Positions 33,618-43,593 are shown, counted from the stretch's first letter. The stretch: DNA of 64,000 nt from Bin52 sp965213935 (GCA_965213935.1 CBDCAO010000012.1:2046001-2110000), one strand, 5' to 3'. Notes: generated by a model from the sequence alone, not told the origin. Translations and numbers: made by a program.

Positions 33618-33785
33618 CGCGGAAAACGATGCCGCTGGCCATCCGGTGAACCGCGGACGAGGCGAAATGCCGAAGCCCGCCGGGCTGCGAATCCGTGGGT
33701 ACGGGTCCCTTCACTTGGAAAATGGCGCCGGGACGTGTATTGAACCCGGGTATCATCCACATCCTGGCAGTCGTGCGATCAGCGA

Positions 33786-36353
33786 ATGAAGACAACCGAC
33801 GAGACGGAACGCAAGAAACTCAGCCTCGGCGGCGGCCGGAACCGCCTGTCGCTCGGAAAGTCGGTTGAAACCACCAGGGTTCAACAGAGCTTTCCGCATG
33901 GCAGGTCCAAGGTCGTGCAGGTCGAACGGCGTCGCAAGCGCAGCCCGGGATCCCAGGCTCCGAGCCGCGAGGCAGGAACGCGTGAAGGCACCGGCCGGAC
34001 CCTGACACCCGAGGAGCGCGCGGCACGCGAACGGGCGCTCCAGGGCGCGATGCAGCATGACGTCCAGCGCGAGGCCGGGTCCGAAGCGGCGGAAACGTCG
34101 GCCGAGATCGCGATGGAAAGCATCCAGCCGGTGGTGGAAGAGGTTGATCGCCGGCAGGCCGAGCAGGAGGAAGCCCGTCAGATCGCCCAGGCCGAGGAAC
34201 AGCGTCAGGCCGAGGAGGCGCGGCGTCTGGCCGAGGAACAGGCGACCCGCAACGAACAGGCGCAGCGGCTGAGGGAAAGCCAGAAGAAGACCACCACATC
34301 GGTCCGTCCAGCAGCGACGCCCGAGGACGCGGAAACCCCGTCCCGTACGCCCGGCGGCAGGCGGCGTGAGGCTGCGCGCAAGACCCCCGCACCCTCGGGC
34401 CGGCGAGGCGAGCCGCGGCGCCGGCACACCGGAAAGATGACGATCAACCAGGCGCTTGATGACGGTGCAGGAGAGCGGGCCCGCTCGCTCGCCTCGGTCC
34501 GTCGCGCCCGCGAGCGGGAACGCCGGCGCATGCGCGCCGACGCACCCGAGGCGCCGAAGCGCTCGCGCGAGATCATCGTTCCCGATGCCATTACGGTGCA
34601 GGAGCTGGCCAACCGGATGGCGGAGAAGGCGGCAGACGTGGTCATGAAGCTCATGACGCTCGGCGTCATGGCCACGATCAACCAGACCATCGATGCCGAT
34701 ACCGCCGAACTCGTTACCACGGAGTTCGGGCACCGGGTGCGAAGGGTTTCCGAATCCGATGTCGAGACCGGGCTCGGGGCCAAGGCCGAGGACGAGACCG
34801 CGCAGCAGCCGCGGGCCCCTGTGGTCACGGTCATGGGCCACGTCGATCACGGCAAGACCTCGTTGCTCGACGCGATGCGCAAGACCAGTGTCGCGGCCGG
34901 CGAAGCCGGGGGGATCACCCAGCACATCGGTGCCTACCAGGTACAGCTCGAAGGCGGAGAAAAGATCACCTTTCTTGATACGCCGGGTCACGAGGCCTTC
35001 ACCGAGATGCGGGCCCGGGGCGCGAACGTCACCGACATCGTGGTTCTCGTCGTGGCCGTCGACGACGGTGTCGTGGCCCAGACCGAGGAGGCAATTCGTC
35101 ACGCAAAGGCGGCGAAGACCCCGATCATCGTCGCGGTCAACAAGATGGACCTGCCGGACAGCGACCCCGAGCGTGTGCGCAACCAGTTGCTGAACCACGA
35201 CCTCGTGGTGGAAGAGCTTGGTGGCGACGTGATGCTGATCCCGGTGTCGGCGAAGACCGGGCAGGGCCTGGATCGGCTGCAGGAAGCGATCCTGCTGCAG
35301 GCCGAACTGCTTGAACTGAAGGCCAATCCCGACCGTCCGGCGGCAGGCGCGGTAATCGAATCAAAGATGGAGCGGGGACGCGGCAGCGTCGCCACGATCC
35401 TGGTCCAGCACGGAACGCTCACGGTCGGCAACATTTTCGTCGCAGGCGCCGAGTGGGGACGGGTCCGGGCGCTGATCGACGATCGCGGCCGCCGTATCAG
35501 GGAATGCGGACCGAGTTTCCCGATCGAGGTCCTGGGGCTGAACGGATCACCGCTGGCCGGTGACAAGTTCGACGTGGTCGAAAACGAGTCCCGTGCCCGG
35601 GAGATCGTCGATTACCGACAGCGCCAGATCAGGAGCAAACGGGCAGCTGCGGGCGCACGGGGCACCGTGGAACAGATGCTTACCGCGATTGCTGCCGGCC
35701 AGGCGGAGGAACTGCCGCTGGTGATCAAGACCGACGTGCACGGATCGCTCGAGGCAATCCGCGGCAGCCTGGAGAACATTTCAAACAACGCTGTCGCCGT
35801 GCGCGTGCTGCACGGTGCGGTGGGCGGCATCAACGAGTCCGACGTTGCGCTGGCGGCGGCATCGGGCGCGATGATCATCGGGTTCAATGTCAGGCCCAAT
35901 CCCCAGGCGCGCGAACTTGCTCGCCGGGACGATGTCGAGATCCGCCTCTACTCGATCATCTACAACGTGATCGACGATGTGAGATCCGCACTCACCGGAC
36001 TGCTGGCGCCGGACCTCAAGGAGGAGTTCCTCGGCTACGCGGAGATCCGCGAGGTGTTCAACATCTCCAAGGTCGGCAGGGTAGCCGGGTGCATGGTCAC
36101 CGAGGGCCTGATCCGCCGCGGTGCCAGGGTCCGGTTGCTGCGTGACAACGTGGTCATCCACGAGGGCGCGCTCAAGACCCTGCGCCGGTTCAAGGAGGAG
36201 GTCCGCGAAGTCCGTGAGGGCTACGAGTGTGGCGCCGGCTTCGAGAACTACCACGACATCCAGGTCGGTGATCTCATCGAGAGTTTCGAGGTCCGGCAGG
36301 TCGAACGGACGCTTGAGTCGGTCGAACGGTCACAGGTCGCTACCCAGGCGTGA
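33786..36353 (+). CDS. infB: Translation initiation factor IF-2
   Basis: An 855-residue GTPase that brings initiator tRNA to the 30S subunit. The N-terminal 300 residues are charged, with a long Glu/Gln/Ala/Arg coiled-coil-like stretch (about 110-175), then the IF2_N-type segment IVPDAITVQELANRMAEKAADVVMKLM. The G domain has G1 GHVDHGKT (351-358), DTPGHEAFTEM and NKMDLP. Domain II starts at AAGAVIESKMERGRG, domain III lies around VIKTDVHGSLEAI, and the C-terminal domain ends with the fMet-tRNA binding CGAGFENYHDIQVGD. It follows ylxR after 168 bases. Confidence 0.98.
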   Translation: MKTTDETERKKLSLGGGRNRLSLGKSVETTRVQQSFPHGRSKVVQVERRRKRSPGSQAPSREAGTREGTGRTLTPEERAARERALQGAMQHDVQREAGSEAAETSAEIAMESIQPVVEEVDRRQAEQEEARQIAQAEEQRQAEEARRLAEEQATRNEQAQRLRESQKKTTTSVRPAATPEDAETPSRTPGGRRREAARKTPAPSGRRGEPRRRHTGKMTINQALDDGAGERARSLASVRRARERERRRMRADAPEAPKRSREIIVPDAITVQELANRMAEKAADVVMKLMTLGVMATINQTIDADTAELVTTEFGHRVRRVSESDVETGLGAKAEDETAQQPRAPVVTVMGHVDHGKTSLLDAMRKTSVAAGEAGGITQHIGAYQVQLEGGEKITFLDTPGHEAFTEMRARGANVTDIVVLVVAVDDGVVAQTEEAIRHAKAAKTPIIVAVNKMDLPDSDPERVRNQLLNHDLVVEELGGDVMLIPVSAKTGQGLDRLQEAILLQAELLELKANPDRPAAGAVIESKMERGRGSVATILVQHGTLTVGNIFVAGAEWGRVRALIDDRGRRIRECGPSFPIEVLGLNGSPLAGDKFDVVENESRAREIVDYRQRQIRSKRAAAGARGTVEQMLTAIAAGQAEELPLVIKTDVHGSLEAIRGSLENISNNAVAVRVLHGAVGGINESDVALAAASGAMIIGFNVRPNPQARELARRDDVEIRLYSIIYNVIDDVRSALTGLLAPDLKEEFLGYAEIREVFNISKVGRVAGCMVTEGLIRRGARVRLLRDNVVIHEGALKTLRRFKEEVREVREGYECGAGFENYHDIQVGDLIESFEVRQVERTLESVERSQVATQA

Positions 36354-36766
36354 GCGGGCCGATGGTGCGCCATGACCTCGAGCGCGGTGTGCCGAGTCAG
36401 CGTCAGCTGCGGGTGGGCGAGCTCGTCCGCAAGACCCTGGTCGACATTCTCCGGCGCGGGAACTTCAGGGATCCGGACCTGGTGTCGGCCTCGATCACGG
36501 TTTCCGAAGTGACGGTCAGCCGCGACCTGAAGGCCGCGACGGTCTGGGTCATGCCGCTGGCCGGCAGGGACCGTGAACCCGTGCTGGCCGGCCTGTCGCG
36601 GGCGGCGCCGTACCTGCGTCGCGAGGTGGCGCGCCGGGTGCGGCTGCGTTCGGTACCGGCACTGGCCTTTCGGATCGATTCCGCCTTCGATGCCTCGTCC
36701 AGAATCAACCTGTTGCTGTCGGATCTTGACGTCGCGATGGACAGCGAGGCACCTGATGGCGCGTAA
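36350..36766 (+). CDS. rbfA: Ribosome-binding factor A
   Basis: A 138-residue KH-fold 30S assembly factor. It begins with QRQLRVGELVRKTLVDIL, has the family stretch VSASITVSEVTVSRDLKAATVWVMP and ends with the AFRIDSAFDASSRINLLL segment containing the conserved helix. The GTG at 36350 overlaps the infB stop as GTGA (an in-frame ATG at 36362 is also possible), and its 3' end overlaps the truB start by 11 bases. Confidence 0.93.
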   Translation: MSGPMVRHDLERGVPSQRQLRVGELVRKTLVDILRRGNFRDPDLVSASITVSEVTVSRDLKAATVWVMPLAGRDREPVLAGLSRAAPYLRREVARRVRLRSVPALAFRIDSAFDASSRINLLLSDLDVAMDSEAPDGA

Positions 36767-37682
36767 CCGGCGCGGCAGGCCGGTCAACGGATGGGTGGTC
36801 ATCGACAAGCCGGCGGGTATCACGTCGACCCGGGCCGTCAACGTGGTCCGCAGGGTCTTCGATGCGGCCAAGGCCGGTCATGCCGGCACCCTCGATCCCT
36901 TTGCCACCGGCATACTGCCGATTGCGCTCGGCGAAGCGACCAAGACGGTCCCCTACGTCATGGGCAGGCGGAAGTCATACCGGTTCGAGATCCGCTGGGG
37001 CGAGGAACGCGATACCGACGACTGCGAGGGTACGGTGACCGGAACCAGCGCGGTCCGGCCGGACGGGGAAACCATCGAGCAGGCGCTCGATGCGTTCCGC
37101 GGCCATATCGAACAGGTCCCGCCGCGTTATTCCGCGGTGAGGATCGGCGGGCGGCGGGCCTACGATCTCGCGCGTAACGACGAGGAGATGGCGCTTGCCC
37201 CCCGGCCGGTCAGGATCGACGAATTCACGCTCGAGACGATCCCGGATCCCGACCGGGCCATTTTCCGGGTGACCAGCGGCAAGGGGGCCTACATGCGCGC
37301 GCTCGCGCGCGACCTTGCCCGGTGCGTCGGCACCGTGGGACACCTCTCGCAGCTCGCACGGCTGTCGGTCGGGAACTTTGACGCGGAAACGGCGGTTCCG
37401 CTGGATTTTCTTGAAACACGGGTGCATAGTCCCGCCGCCTTCGACCACCTGTTGCCGGTAGACGTGGCGCTGGACGACATCCCGGCGCTGGATGTGACGG
37501 GTGACGAGGCGGACAGGCTGCGGCGGGGCCAGAGGGTCCCGCTGTTCCGTGCTTCCGACCGGTCTCGCCGCGGCGAGTTGCGGGAGGGCGACCTGCTGTA
37601 CGCCCGCTGTTCCGGGCTGCCGGTTGCCGTCTCGCGGATCAGGGAAGGATGCGTCAGCCCTGTCCGTGTCCTCAATCTCTGA
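36756..37682 (+). CDS. truB: tRNA pseudouridine-55 synthase
   Basis: A 308-residue enzyme that makes the universal pseudouridine 55 in the T loop. The catalytic Asp47 lies in GHAGTLDPFATG, with GWVVIDKPAGITSTRAV before it and the conserved PPRYSAVRIGGRRAYDLAR and SGKGAYMRALARDLA after it. A C-terminal PUA-like domain (about 250-305) is present. The ATG at 36756 overlaps rbfA; the upstream open frame is a shadow of rbfA. Confidence 0.96.
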   Translation: MARNRRGRPVNGWVVIDKPAGITSTRAVNVVRRVFDAAKAGHAGTLDPFATGILPIALGEATKTVPYVMGRRKSYRFEIRWGEERDTDDCEGTVTGTSAVRPDGETIEQALDAFRGHIEQVPPRYSAVRIGGRRAYDLARNDEEMALAPRPVRIDEFTLETIPDPDRAIFRVTSGKGAYMRALARDLARCVGTVGHLSQLARLSVGNFDAETAVPLDFLETRVHSPAAFDHLLPVDVALDDIPALDVTGDEADRLRRGQRVPLFRASDRSRRGELREGDLLYARCSGLPVAVSRIREGCVSPVRVLNL

Positions 37683-37698
37683 CGAAACGGAGTATTCG

Positions 37699-37968
37699 AT
37701 GTCGATAACCCAGGACAAGAAGTCCGAACTCATTCGTGAGTACGGCCGGGCCGATGGAGATACCGGTTCGCCGGAGGTCCAGGTCGCGATCCTGACCACG
37801 CGGATCGCCAACCTGACCGAACACCTCAAGACCCACAGGAAGGACTTCCACTCGCGGCGCGGCCTGCTGATCATGGTCGGAAAGCGCCGTCGCCTGCTCG
37901 ACTACGTGCGGTCACGCAGCGAAGAGCGATACCGAACCCTGATCGGTCAGCTCGGCCTGCGGCGCTGA
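37699..37968 (+). CDS. rpsO: 30S ribosomal protein S15
   Basis: An 89-residue primary rRNA-binding protein of the 30S platform. The S15 signature is visible: TGSPEVQVAILTTRIANLTEHLK, then HRKDFHSRRGLLIMVGKRRRLLDY. The ATG at 37699 gives the standard length. It sits between truB and pnp, the widely conserved order. In E. coli rpsO and pnp are co-transcribed and separated by an RNase III-sensitive hairpin. Confidence 0.98.
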   Translation: MSITQDKKSELIREYGRADGDTGSPEVQVAILTTRIANLTEHLKTHRKDFHSRRGLLIMVGKRRRLLDYVRSRSEERYRTLIGQLGLRR

Positions 37969-38210
37969 ACCTGCGGAGTCGTGGATTGAACAGAACGGTA
38001 CTCGCTGCCAGGAGCGGCGCGGGTCCCGGAACGAGAGTGAAACGAAGGGCTGCACACGATCCGGTGTGCGCGCGCACGGTGCAACACGCTTCTCGTGACC
38101 GAAGATCGTCCGAACGCCGGCTGCCTCCCGCGAGGTTGCCGCGGTTGCCCGTCCGTGCCGTCCGTACCGCGTGAGCGGCGGATTGGCCCACATGCAAGGA
38201 ATAGGTGAGA
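37969..38210 (+). promoter_or_regulatory. rpsO-pnp intergenic leader with hairpins
   Basis: This 242-base gap has no convincing gene. It contains CACAC-GATCCG-GTGTG and a perfect 12-base palindrome GTGCGCGCGCAC (38066-38077), which overlap and could give alternative stems. In enterobacteria the pnp leader folds into a hairpin cut by RNase III and then degraded by PNPase for autoregulation; a similar role here is inference from position only. Confidence 0.35.
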
Positions 38211-40334
38211 ATGTTCAAGATTTATCGCAAGGAACTTGACTGGGGCGGGCGCCGGCTTGTCCTGGAAACCGGCAAGATTGCGCGACAGGCCGATGGTGCG
38301 GTCGTCGTCTCCCTCGGCGAGACCACGGTCCTGTGCACTGCGGTCGGAGCCCGGAACCCCCGGTCCGGCCAGGATTTCTTCCCGCTCACGGTCAACTACC
38401 AGGAAAAGACCTTTGCCGCCGGCAAGATCCCGGGCGGGTTCTTCAAGCGGGAAGGCCGGCCGACCGAGAAGGAAACCCTGGTTTCCCGGCTGATCGACCG
38501 TCCGATCCGTCCGCTGTTCGTCAAGGGATACAAGTGTGAGACCCAGGTGGTGTGCACGGTTCTGTCACACGACCTCGAAAACGACCCCGACATTGTCGCC
38601 ATGATCGGCGCGTCGGCAGCTCTTACCTTGTCGGGGCTGCCGTTCCTCGGGCCCATCGGCGCCTGCCGCGTCGGCTACGAGAACGGGCAGTACGTGCTGA
38701 ACCCGACGCGCCGGGAAAACGAAAGCCATGCACTCGATCTTGTGGTGGCCGGGACCCGCGAAGGGGTACTGATGGTGGAGTCGGAAGCGGCCCAGCTGTC
38801 AGAGGAGATCATGCTCGGCGCCGTGACCTTCGGTCACACTGCGTTCCAGCCGGTCATCGACGCGATCATCGAACTGGCCGAGGCCTGCGCGCGCGAGCCG
38901 CGCGAGCTCGCACCGGAACCGCCGGAGGTAGCGGCGGTGTCCGAGGCGCTGCGCGGCAGTGTCGCGGATGACCTGGCGAACGCCTACCGGGTCGCCGACA
39001 AGGCGGAACGCCATGGCCTGGTCACGGCAGCCAGGCAGAAGGCATACGACGGGCTCGAGACCGACGGCGAGCGCGAGATCGCCGGCGAGGCCTTCAAGGC
39101 GCTGGAGGCCGAGATCGTGCGCAACGCCATCCTCGAGACGGGAACGCGCATCGACGGCCGGGATACCCGGACGGTGCGCCCGATCATCTCCGAGGTGGGA
39201 ATCCTGCCCCGGGCCCACGGGTCGGCGCTGTTCACCCGTGGTGAAACCCAGGCGCTGGTGGTGACCACGCTCGGGACCGGGCAGGACGAGCAGATCGTCG
39301 ACGCGCTCGAGGGCGAGTACCGCGCGAACTTCATGCTGCATTACAATTTTCCGCCCTATTCCGTTGGCGAGGCCGGTCGCATGATGGGTCCCGGTCGACG
39401 CGAGATCGGTCACGGAAAACTGGCCTGGCGGGCGATCCGGCCGCTGCTGCCGACAAAGGAGGACTTCCCCTACACGCTGCGCATCGTGTCAGAAATCACG
39501 GAGTCGAACGGCTCCTCGTCGATGGCGACCGTGTGCGGTGCCTCGATGTCGCTCATGGATGCCGGGGTTCCGGTCTCGCAGCCGTGCGCCGGCATTGCCA
39601 TGGGGCTGATCAAGGAAGGCGAAAATTTCGCGGTTCTGAGCGACATTCTCGGTGACGAGGACCATCTCGGCGACATGGATTTCAAGGTCGCGGGAACCGG
39701 TGAGGGCATCACTTCGCTGCAGATGGACATCAAGATCACCTCGATCACCGAGGAGATCATGGGCATCGCGCTGGAGCAGGCCCGGGAAGGCCGGCTTCAC
39801 ATTCTGGCGGAGATGGACAAGGCGATCTCCGGCAATCGCGACGGGGTATCCGATCACGCGCCGCGCATCAGCACCATCTCGATCAGCAAGGACAAGATCC
39901 GCGACGTGATCGGCCCGGGCGGCAAGGTGATCCGGGAGATCTGCGAGGAGACGGGAGCGAAGATCGATATCGACGACGACGGCACCGTGATGGTTGCCGC
40001 GGTCAATGCCGAGGCCGGGCAGGCGGCGGTCGACCGGATCCGCGCGATCGTGGCCGAACCGGAACTCGGCGTGATCTACAACGGCAAGGTGGTCAAGACG
40101 GTCGAGTACGGGGCCTTCGTGAACTTCCTCGGCCCGCGCGACGGTCTTGTGCACATCAGCGAGGTGATGCAGGACCGGGTCAACCGCATCACCGACATCG
40201 TCAATGTCGGCGATACGGTCAAGGTGAAGGTGATCGGGTTCGACGACCGCGGGAAGGTCAAGCTCAGCATGCGCGCCGTCGACCAGCAGACCGGTGCCGA
40301 CCTGGGAGACGAGCGCAGGCGCGCGGCCGGCTGA
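38211..40334 (+). CDS. pnp: Polyribonucleotide nucleotidyltransferase (PNPase)
   Basis: A 707-residue phosphorolytic 3'-5' exoribonuclease and degradosome component. There are two RNase PH-like core domains (first from MFKIYRKELDWGGR; second around EVGILPRAHGSALFTRGETQALV with MDFKVAGTGEGITSLQMDIK), an all-alpha linker, a KH domain (about 555-615, DVIGPGGKVIREICEETGAKIDI) and a C-terminal S1 domain (about 620-690). I choose the ATG at 38211, which gives the conserved N-terminus. An in-frame GTG two codons upstream has the better-spaced AAGGA and may also serve. Confidence 0.97.
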   Translation: MFKIYRKELDWGGRRLVLETGKIARQADGAVVVSLGETTVLCTAVGARNPRSGQDFFPLTVNYQEKTFAAGKIPGGFFKREGRPTEKETLVSRLIDRPIRPLFVKGYKCETQVVCTVLSHDLENDPDIVAMIGASAALTLSGLPFLGPIGACRVGYENGQYVLNPTRRENESHALDLVVAGTREGVLMVESEAAQLSEEIMLGAVTFGHTAFQPVIDAIIELAEACAREPRELAPEPPEVAAVSEALRGSVADDLANAYRVADKAERHGLVTAARQKAYDGLETDGEREIAGEAFKALEAEIVRNAILETGTRIDGRDTRTVRPIISEVGILPRAHGSALFTRGETQALVVTTLGTGQDEQIVDALEGEYRANFMLHYNFPPYSVGEAGRMMGPGRREIGHGKLAWRAIRPLLPTKEDFPYTLRIVSEITESNGSSSMATVCGASMSLMDAGVPVSQPCAGIAMGLIKEGENFAVLSDILGDEDHLGDMDFKVAGTGEGITSLQMDIKITSITEEIMGIALEQAREGRLHILAEMDKAISGNRDGVSDHAPRISTISISKDKIRDVIGPGGKVIREICEETGAKIDIDDDGTVMVAAVNAEAGQAAVDRIRAIVAEPELGVIYNGKVVKTVEYGAFVNFLGPRDGLVHISEVMQDRVNRITDIVNVGDTVKVKVIGFDDRGKVKLSMRAVDQQTGADLGDERRRAAG

Positions 40335-40693
40335 CGCGGATCCCGCACCGCCGCCGGCGCATCCCGGATCGGGTTCGGTGCCGGCACCGATGCGGGCGGA
40401 CACCGGGCCCGGGAGACATCCCTCGATGCCGGGAACGCGACCGGCCCGCGCGCCGGTCCGGTGAAAGGGTGGTCGTGCCCGACTGGGCAATCCGGACCTC
40501 CCCTCGCCCGGCTGCGGCATGACCGTCTGGGTCCGGCCGGCGGCGGCCTGTTGCCGGTCGGGTCTGTAAACGGGTCGGGATACCCGGTGTTATCGACCGG
40601 CTGTCCCGGCCGGCGGGGCCGTTCGCGGCCGGGATCAACAGGGGGGTCACCGATGATGGCGGACGGTTTTCGCTCCGTGCCTGACGGTGGCGG
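40335..40693. other. Intergenic region without recognisable gene
   Basis: This 359-base gap lies between the convergent pnp and fabI genes. No reading frame has a family signature or a convincing ribosome-binding site. It is GC-rich with short inverted repeats, for example ACCGGC-CCGCGC-GCCGGT near 40450, which could act as factor-dependent transcript ends, but no U-tract terminator is present. Confidence 0.5.
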
Positions 40694-41506
40694 TCAGTCC
40701 TGGACCTCCGGGCGGGGGATGCCGACCGCGCGCAGTCCCGCATCGACGTAGTGGACCTCGCCGGTCATGCCCGACGAGAGCGGTCCCAGCAGGAACAGGG
40801 CGGAGCGTCCGACTTCCTCGAGCGCGATGTTGCGTGACAGCGGGGCATTGTCGCGCGAGTAGCGGTAGACGTAGCGCGCATCGGCAATTGCCGAGCCCGC
40901 AAGGGTGCGCATCGGGCCGGGCGAGAGGGCATTGACCCTGATGCCGCGCGGACCGAGATCCACGGCCAGGTAGCGCACGCTGGCCTCGAGCGCCGCCTTT
41001 GCCACCCCCATGACGTTGTAGTTCGGGATGGTCCGGACCGAACCGATGTAGCTCAGAGTGATCAGGCTTCCGCCCTCGCCCATCAGTTCGGCCGCCCGGC
41101 GAGCGATGCCGGTGAAGGAATAGCATGAGACGTCAAGCGTGTGCCGGAAGTTCTCGCGGCTTGTTTCCAGATACGCTCCCCTGAGTTCGGTCTTGTCGGA
41201 ATAGGCGATCGCGTGCACCACGAAATCGAGCCGGCCCCAGGTCGCGCAGATGTCGGAAAACAGCCCGTCGAGGCTGTCATCATCCGAGACGTCGCACAGC
41301 CAGGCCAGCTTCGACCCCACCGACGCCGCCAGCGGGCCCACCCGTCGGCCGATCGCCGGATTCTGGTAGGTAAACGCGAGTTCGGCACCCTCCGCGGCCA
41401 GGACGGCGGCAATGCCCCAGGCAAGCGAGCGCTCGTTGGCCACGCCCATGACCAGGCCCTTTCGGCCTGCCATCAACCCGGAGTGCACTGGTTCGGTTCC
41501 GGTCAT
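40694..41506 (-). CDS. fabI: Enoyl-[acyl-carrier-protein] reductase (NADH)
   Basis: A 270-residue SDR-fold enzyme that reduces trans-2-enoyl-ACP in the last step of each fatty-acid elongation cycle, and the classic target of triclosan and isoniazid-type inhibitors. It shows the FabI-specific GLVMGVANERSLAWGIA cofactor segment, LDFVVHAIAYSDK, Tyr153 in LSYIGS and the catalytic Tyr163/Lys170 pair in YNVMGVAK. It is last in the fabA-fabB-fabI cluster, 54 bases after fabB. Confidence 0.96.
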   Translation of the reverse strand: MTGTEPVHSGLMAGRKGLVMGVANERSLAWGIAAVLAAEGAELAFTYQNPAIGRRVGPLAASVGSKLAWLCDVSDDDSLDGLFSDICATWGRLDFVVHAIAYSDKTELRGAYLETSRENFRHTLDVSCYSFTGIARRAAELMGEGGSLITLSYIGSVRTIPNYNVMGVAKAALEASVRYLAVDLGPRGIRVNALSPGPMRTLAGSAIADARYVYRYSRDNAPLSRNIALEEVGRSALFLLGPLSSGMTGEVHYVDAGLRAVGIPRPEVQD

Positions 41507-41559
41507 GTCCCGGTGACCTTCCGATTGAACATGGATGCCGGATCCGCCCGAACCGTTTC

Positions 41560-42780
41560 TCAGGTGTCCGGAGCGCGAACTGCGAGGACGGCATTGGTTC
41601 CGCCGAAACCGAAACTGTTGGAAAGCGCGACCGAGAAACCGATGTCATCGCGCCGTTCCCTGACAATCGGCATGCTGGCGGCTTCCGGGTCAAGGGCAGT
41701 GATATTCGCCGAGGCGGCGATGAATCCATGCTTCATCATCAGCAGGGTATAGATCAGTTCCTGCACCCCGGCAGCGCCCTGGGAATGCCCGGTGAGCGAC
41801 TTGGTCGAGCTGATGGCAGGAACCTCGTTACCGAAGACCTCCGAGATCGCGGCGAGCTCGCGGGTGTCGCCGATCGGGGTGCTGGTGCCGTGGGTGTTGA
41901 TGTAGGTGACCGGTTCCCCGACACCCTCGAGAGCCATGCGCATGCACCGGACCGCGCCCTCTCCCGAGGGCTGGACCATGTCGACCCCGTCCGAGGTCGC
42001 TCCGTAGCCGACGATTTCCCCGTAGACCGACGCTCCGCGCGCCAGCGCCCGCTCACGCTCCTCCAGCACCACCACGCCGCCGCCGCCGGAGATCACGAAC
42101 CCGTCACGGTGGACATCGTAGGCCCGCGACGCGACCTCGGGCGTGTCGTTGAACCGGGACGACAGCGCGCCCATGGCGTCAAACAGCACCGTCAGCGTCC
42201 AGTGCAGTTCCTCGCCACCGCCGGCAAACACCATGTCCTGTCTGTCGTGCTGGATCAGTTCCCGGGCGTTGCCGATGCAGTGGGCGCTTGTGGAACAGGC
42301 CGAACTGATCGAGTAGCTCAGCCCCTTGATGCCGAAGGCGGTGGCCAGGGTGGCGGAATTGGTGCTCGACATGACCCGGGGCACCATGTAGGGGCCGACC
42401 CGTTTCGGACCGCGGCTGCGAGCCAGGTCGATGGCGTTCACCATGTTGGAGGTGGACGGGCCGCCCGAGCCCATCACGAGACCGGTGCGGGGGTTGCTGA
42501 TATCGTCGGGCTCGAGGCCGGCATCGGCGATCGCCTGCTGCATGGCCAGAAAGTTGTAGGCCGCCCCGTTTCCCATGAACCGCATCTGCTTGCGGTCGAT
42601 GTGGTCGGCCGGGTCGAGCTTGATCGACCCGTGGACGTGGCACCGGAACCCGAGTTCGCTGTATTCGCCGCACCGGACCACGCCGGATCGCCCCTCGCGT
42701 AGCGAGTCGACCACCTCTTCGGCGTTGTTCCCGATGCTGCTGACGATGCCCAGGCCGGTAACGACAACCCGGCGCATCAT
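41560..42780 (-). CDS. fabB: 3-oxoacyl-[acyl-carrier-protein] synthase I
   Basis: A 406-residue condensing enzyme that elongates acyl-ACP, essential for unsaturated fatty acids when paired with FabA. The Cys-His-His triad is Cys162 in SISSACSTSAHC, His297 in THGTSTPIGD and His332 in SLTGHSQGAAG, matching E. coli FabB numbering closely. The N-terminus MMRRVVVTGLGIVSSIG begins at the ATG at 42780, which overlaps the fabA stop as ATGA; 26 codons of upstream frame lie within fabA. Confidence 0.97.
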   Translation of the reverse strand: MMRRVVVTGLGIVSSIGNNAEEVVDSLREGRSGVVRCGEYSELGFRCHVHGSIKLDPADHIDRKQMRFMGNGAAYNFLAMQQAIADAGLEPDDISNPRTGLVMGSGGPSTSNMVNAIDLARSRGPKRVGPYMVPRVMSSTNSATLATAFGIKGLSYSISSACSTSAHCIGNARELIQHDRQDMVFAGGGEELHWTLTVLFDAMGALSSRFNDTPEVASRAYDVHRDGFVISGGGGVVVLEERERALARGASVYGEIVGYGATSDGVDMVQPSGEGAVRCMRMALEGVGEPVTYINTHGTSTPIGDTRELAAISEVFGNEVPAISSTKSLTGHSQGAAGVQELIYTLLMMKHGFIAASANITALDPEAASMPIVRERRDDIGFSVALSNSFGFGGTNAVLAVRAPDT

Positions 42781-43307
42781 CCACTGCTCCGCAACGCCGG
42801 GTTGTTGAACAGGCCGACGCGGATGTCCTTGGCCTCGAACACGCAGTCCCCGTCGCACAGTACCTTGCCGTCGGCGATACCGACGAACAGCTTGCGGGTG
42901 ACGACGCGCTTGATGTCAAGCTGGAAGCGGAGCAGCCGGGCAGTGGGAAGGACCTGGCCGGAGAAACGCACCTGGCCGACGGAGATGGCGCGGCCCGAGC
43001 CGAGCCCGCCCAGCCAGCCGAGGGTGAAACCGAGCAGTTGCCACAACGCGTCGATCCCGAGGCAGCCTGGCATGACGGGATCGCCCTGGAAGTGGCACTT
43101 GAAGAACCAGAGATCCGGCTTCACGTCGAGTTCCGCCTCGACCTCGCCCTTGCCGTTGGTGCCCCCGCTGTCACTGATCCTGGTGATGCGGTCAAACATG
43201 AGCATCGGCGGCAGCGGCAACTGGGCATTGCCCGGTCCGAACAGCCGTCCGTTGGCACATTCGATGAGGTCCCGGTAGGTGAAACTCGTCGCGCGTTCTG
43301 AGGCCAC
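42777..43307 (-). CDS. fabA: 3-hydroxydecanoyl-[ACP] dehydratase/isomerase
   Basis: A 176-residue hot-dog-fold enzyme that dehydrates 3-hydroxydecanoyl-ACP and isomerises the double bond, starting unsaturated fatty-acid synthesis. Catalytic His72 and Asp86 lie in FKCHFQGDPVMPGCLGIDALWQ (two segments), with the MLMFDRITRI segment before. I use the GTG at 43307 (VASERATSFTYRDLIECANG), which matches FabA length and has AGGA nine bases upstream; the longer open frame starting upstream is not FabA-like. The promoter lies in the 286-base gap facing the gamma-glutamyltransferase-like gene. Confidence 0.95.
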   Translation of the reverse strand: MASERATSFTYRDLIECANGRLFGPGNAQLPLPPMLMFDRITRISDSGGTNGKGEVEAELDVKPDLWFFKCHFQGDPVMPGCLGIDALWQLLGFTLGWLGGLGSGRAISVGQVRFSGQVLPTARLLRFQLDIKRVVTRKLFVGIADGKVLCDGDCVFEAKDIRVGLFNNPALRSSG

Positions 43308-43593
43308 GGGCGAACATCCTGCAAGATCGGTCAGAGCGCCCGCAGGAGCGAGCATGCACGGCCTTTTACCATAACAGGAGCATGATGGCCTGCAAGAATC
43401 GCACTCGCCTTGTCCGGAGCCCGGCCGCCGATGCGGCCCGACATCCGGAAAGGGTGCGGACATGAGGGCATGTCAGCGGGATGCGAGCGCGTTCCCGACA
43501 GGCAGGTCCGCATCCCTCCCGGCAGCGCTGGCCTTGTGCGCGTCGGTGCAGCACACTCGTGCCGGTGGAACGCAACAAGCAGATGATGTCAAA

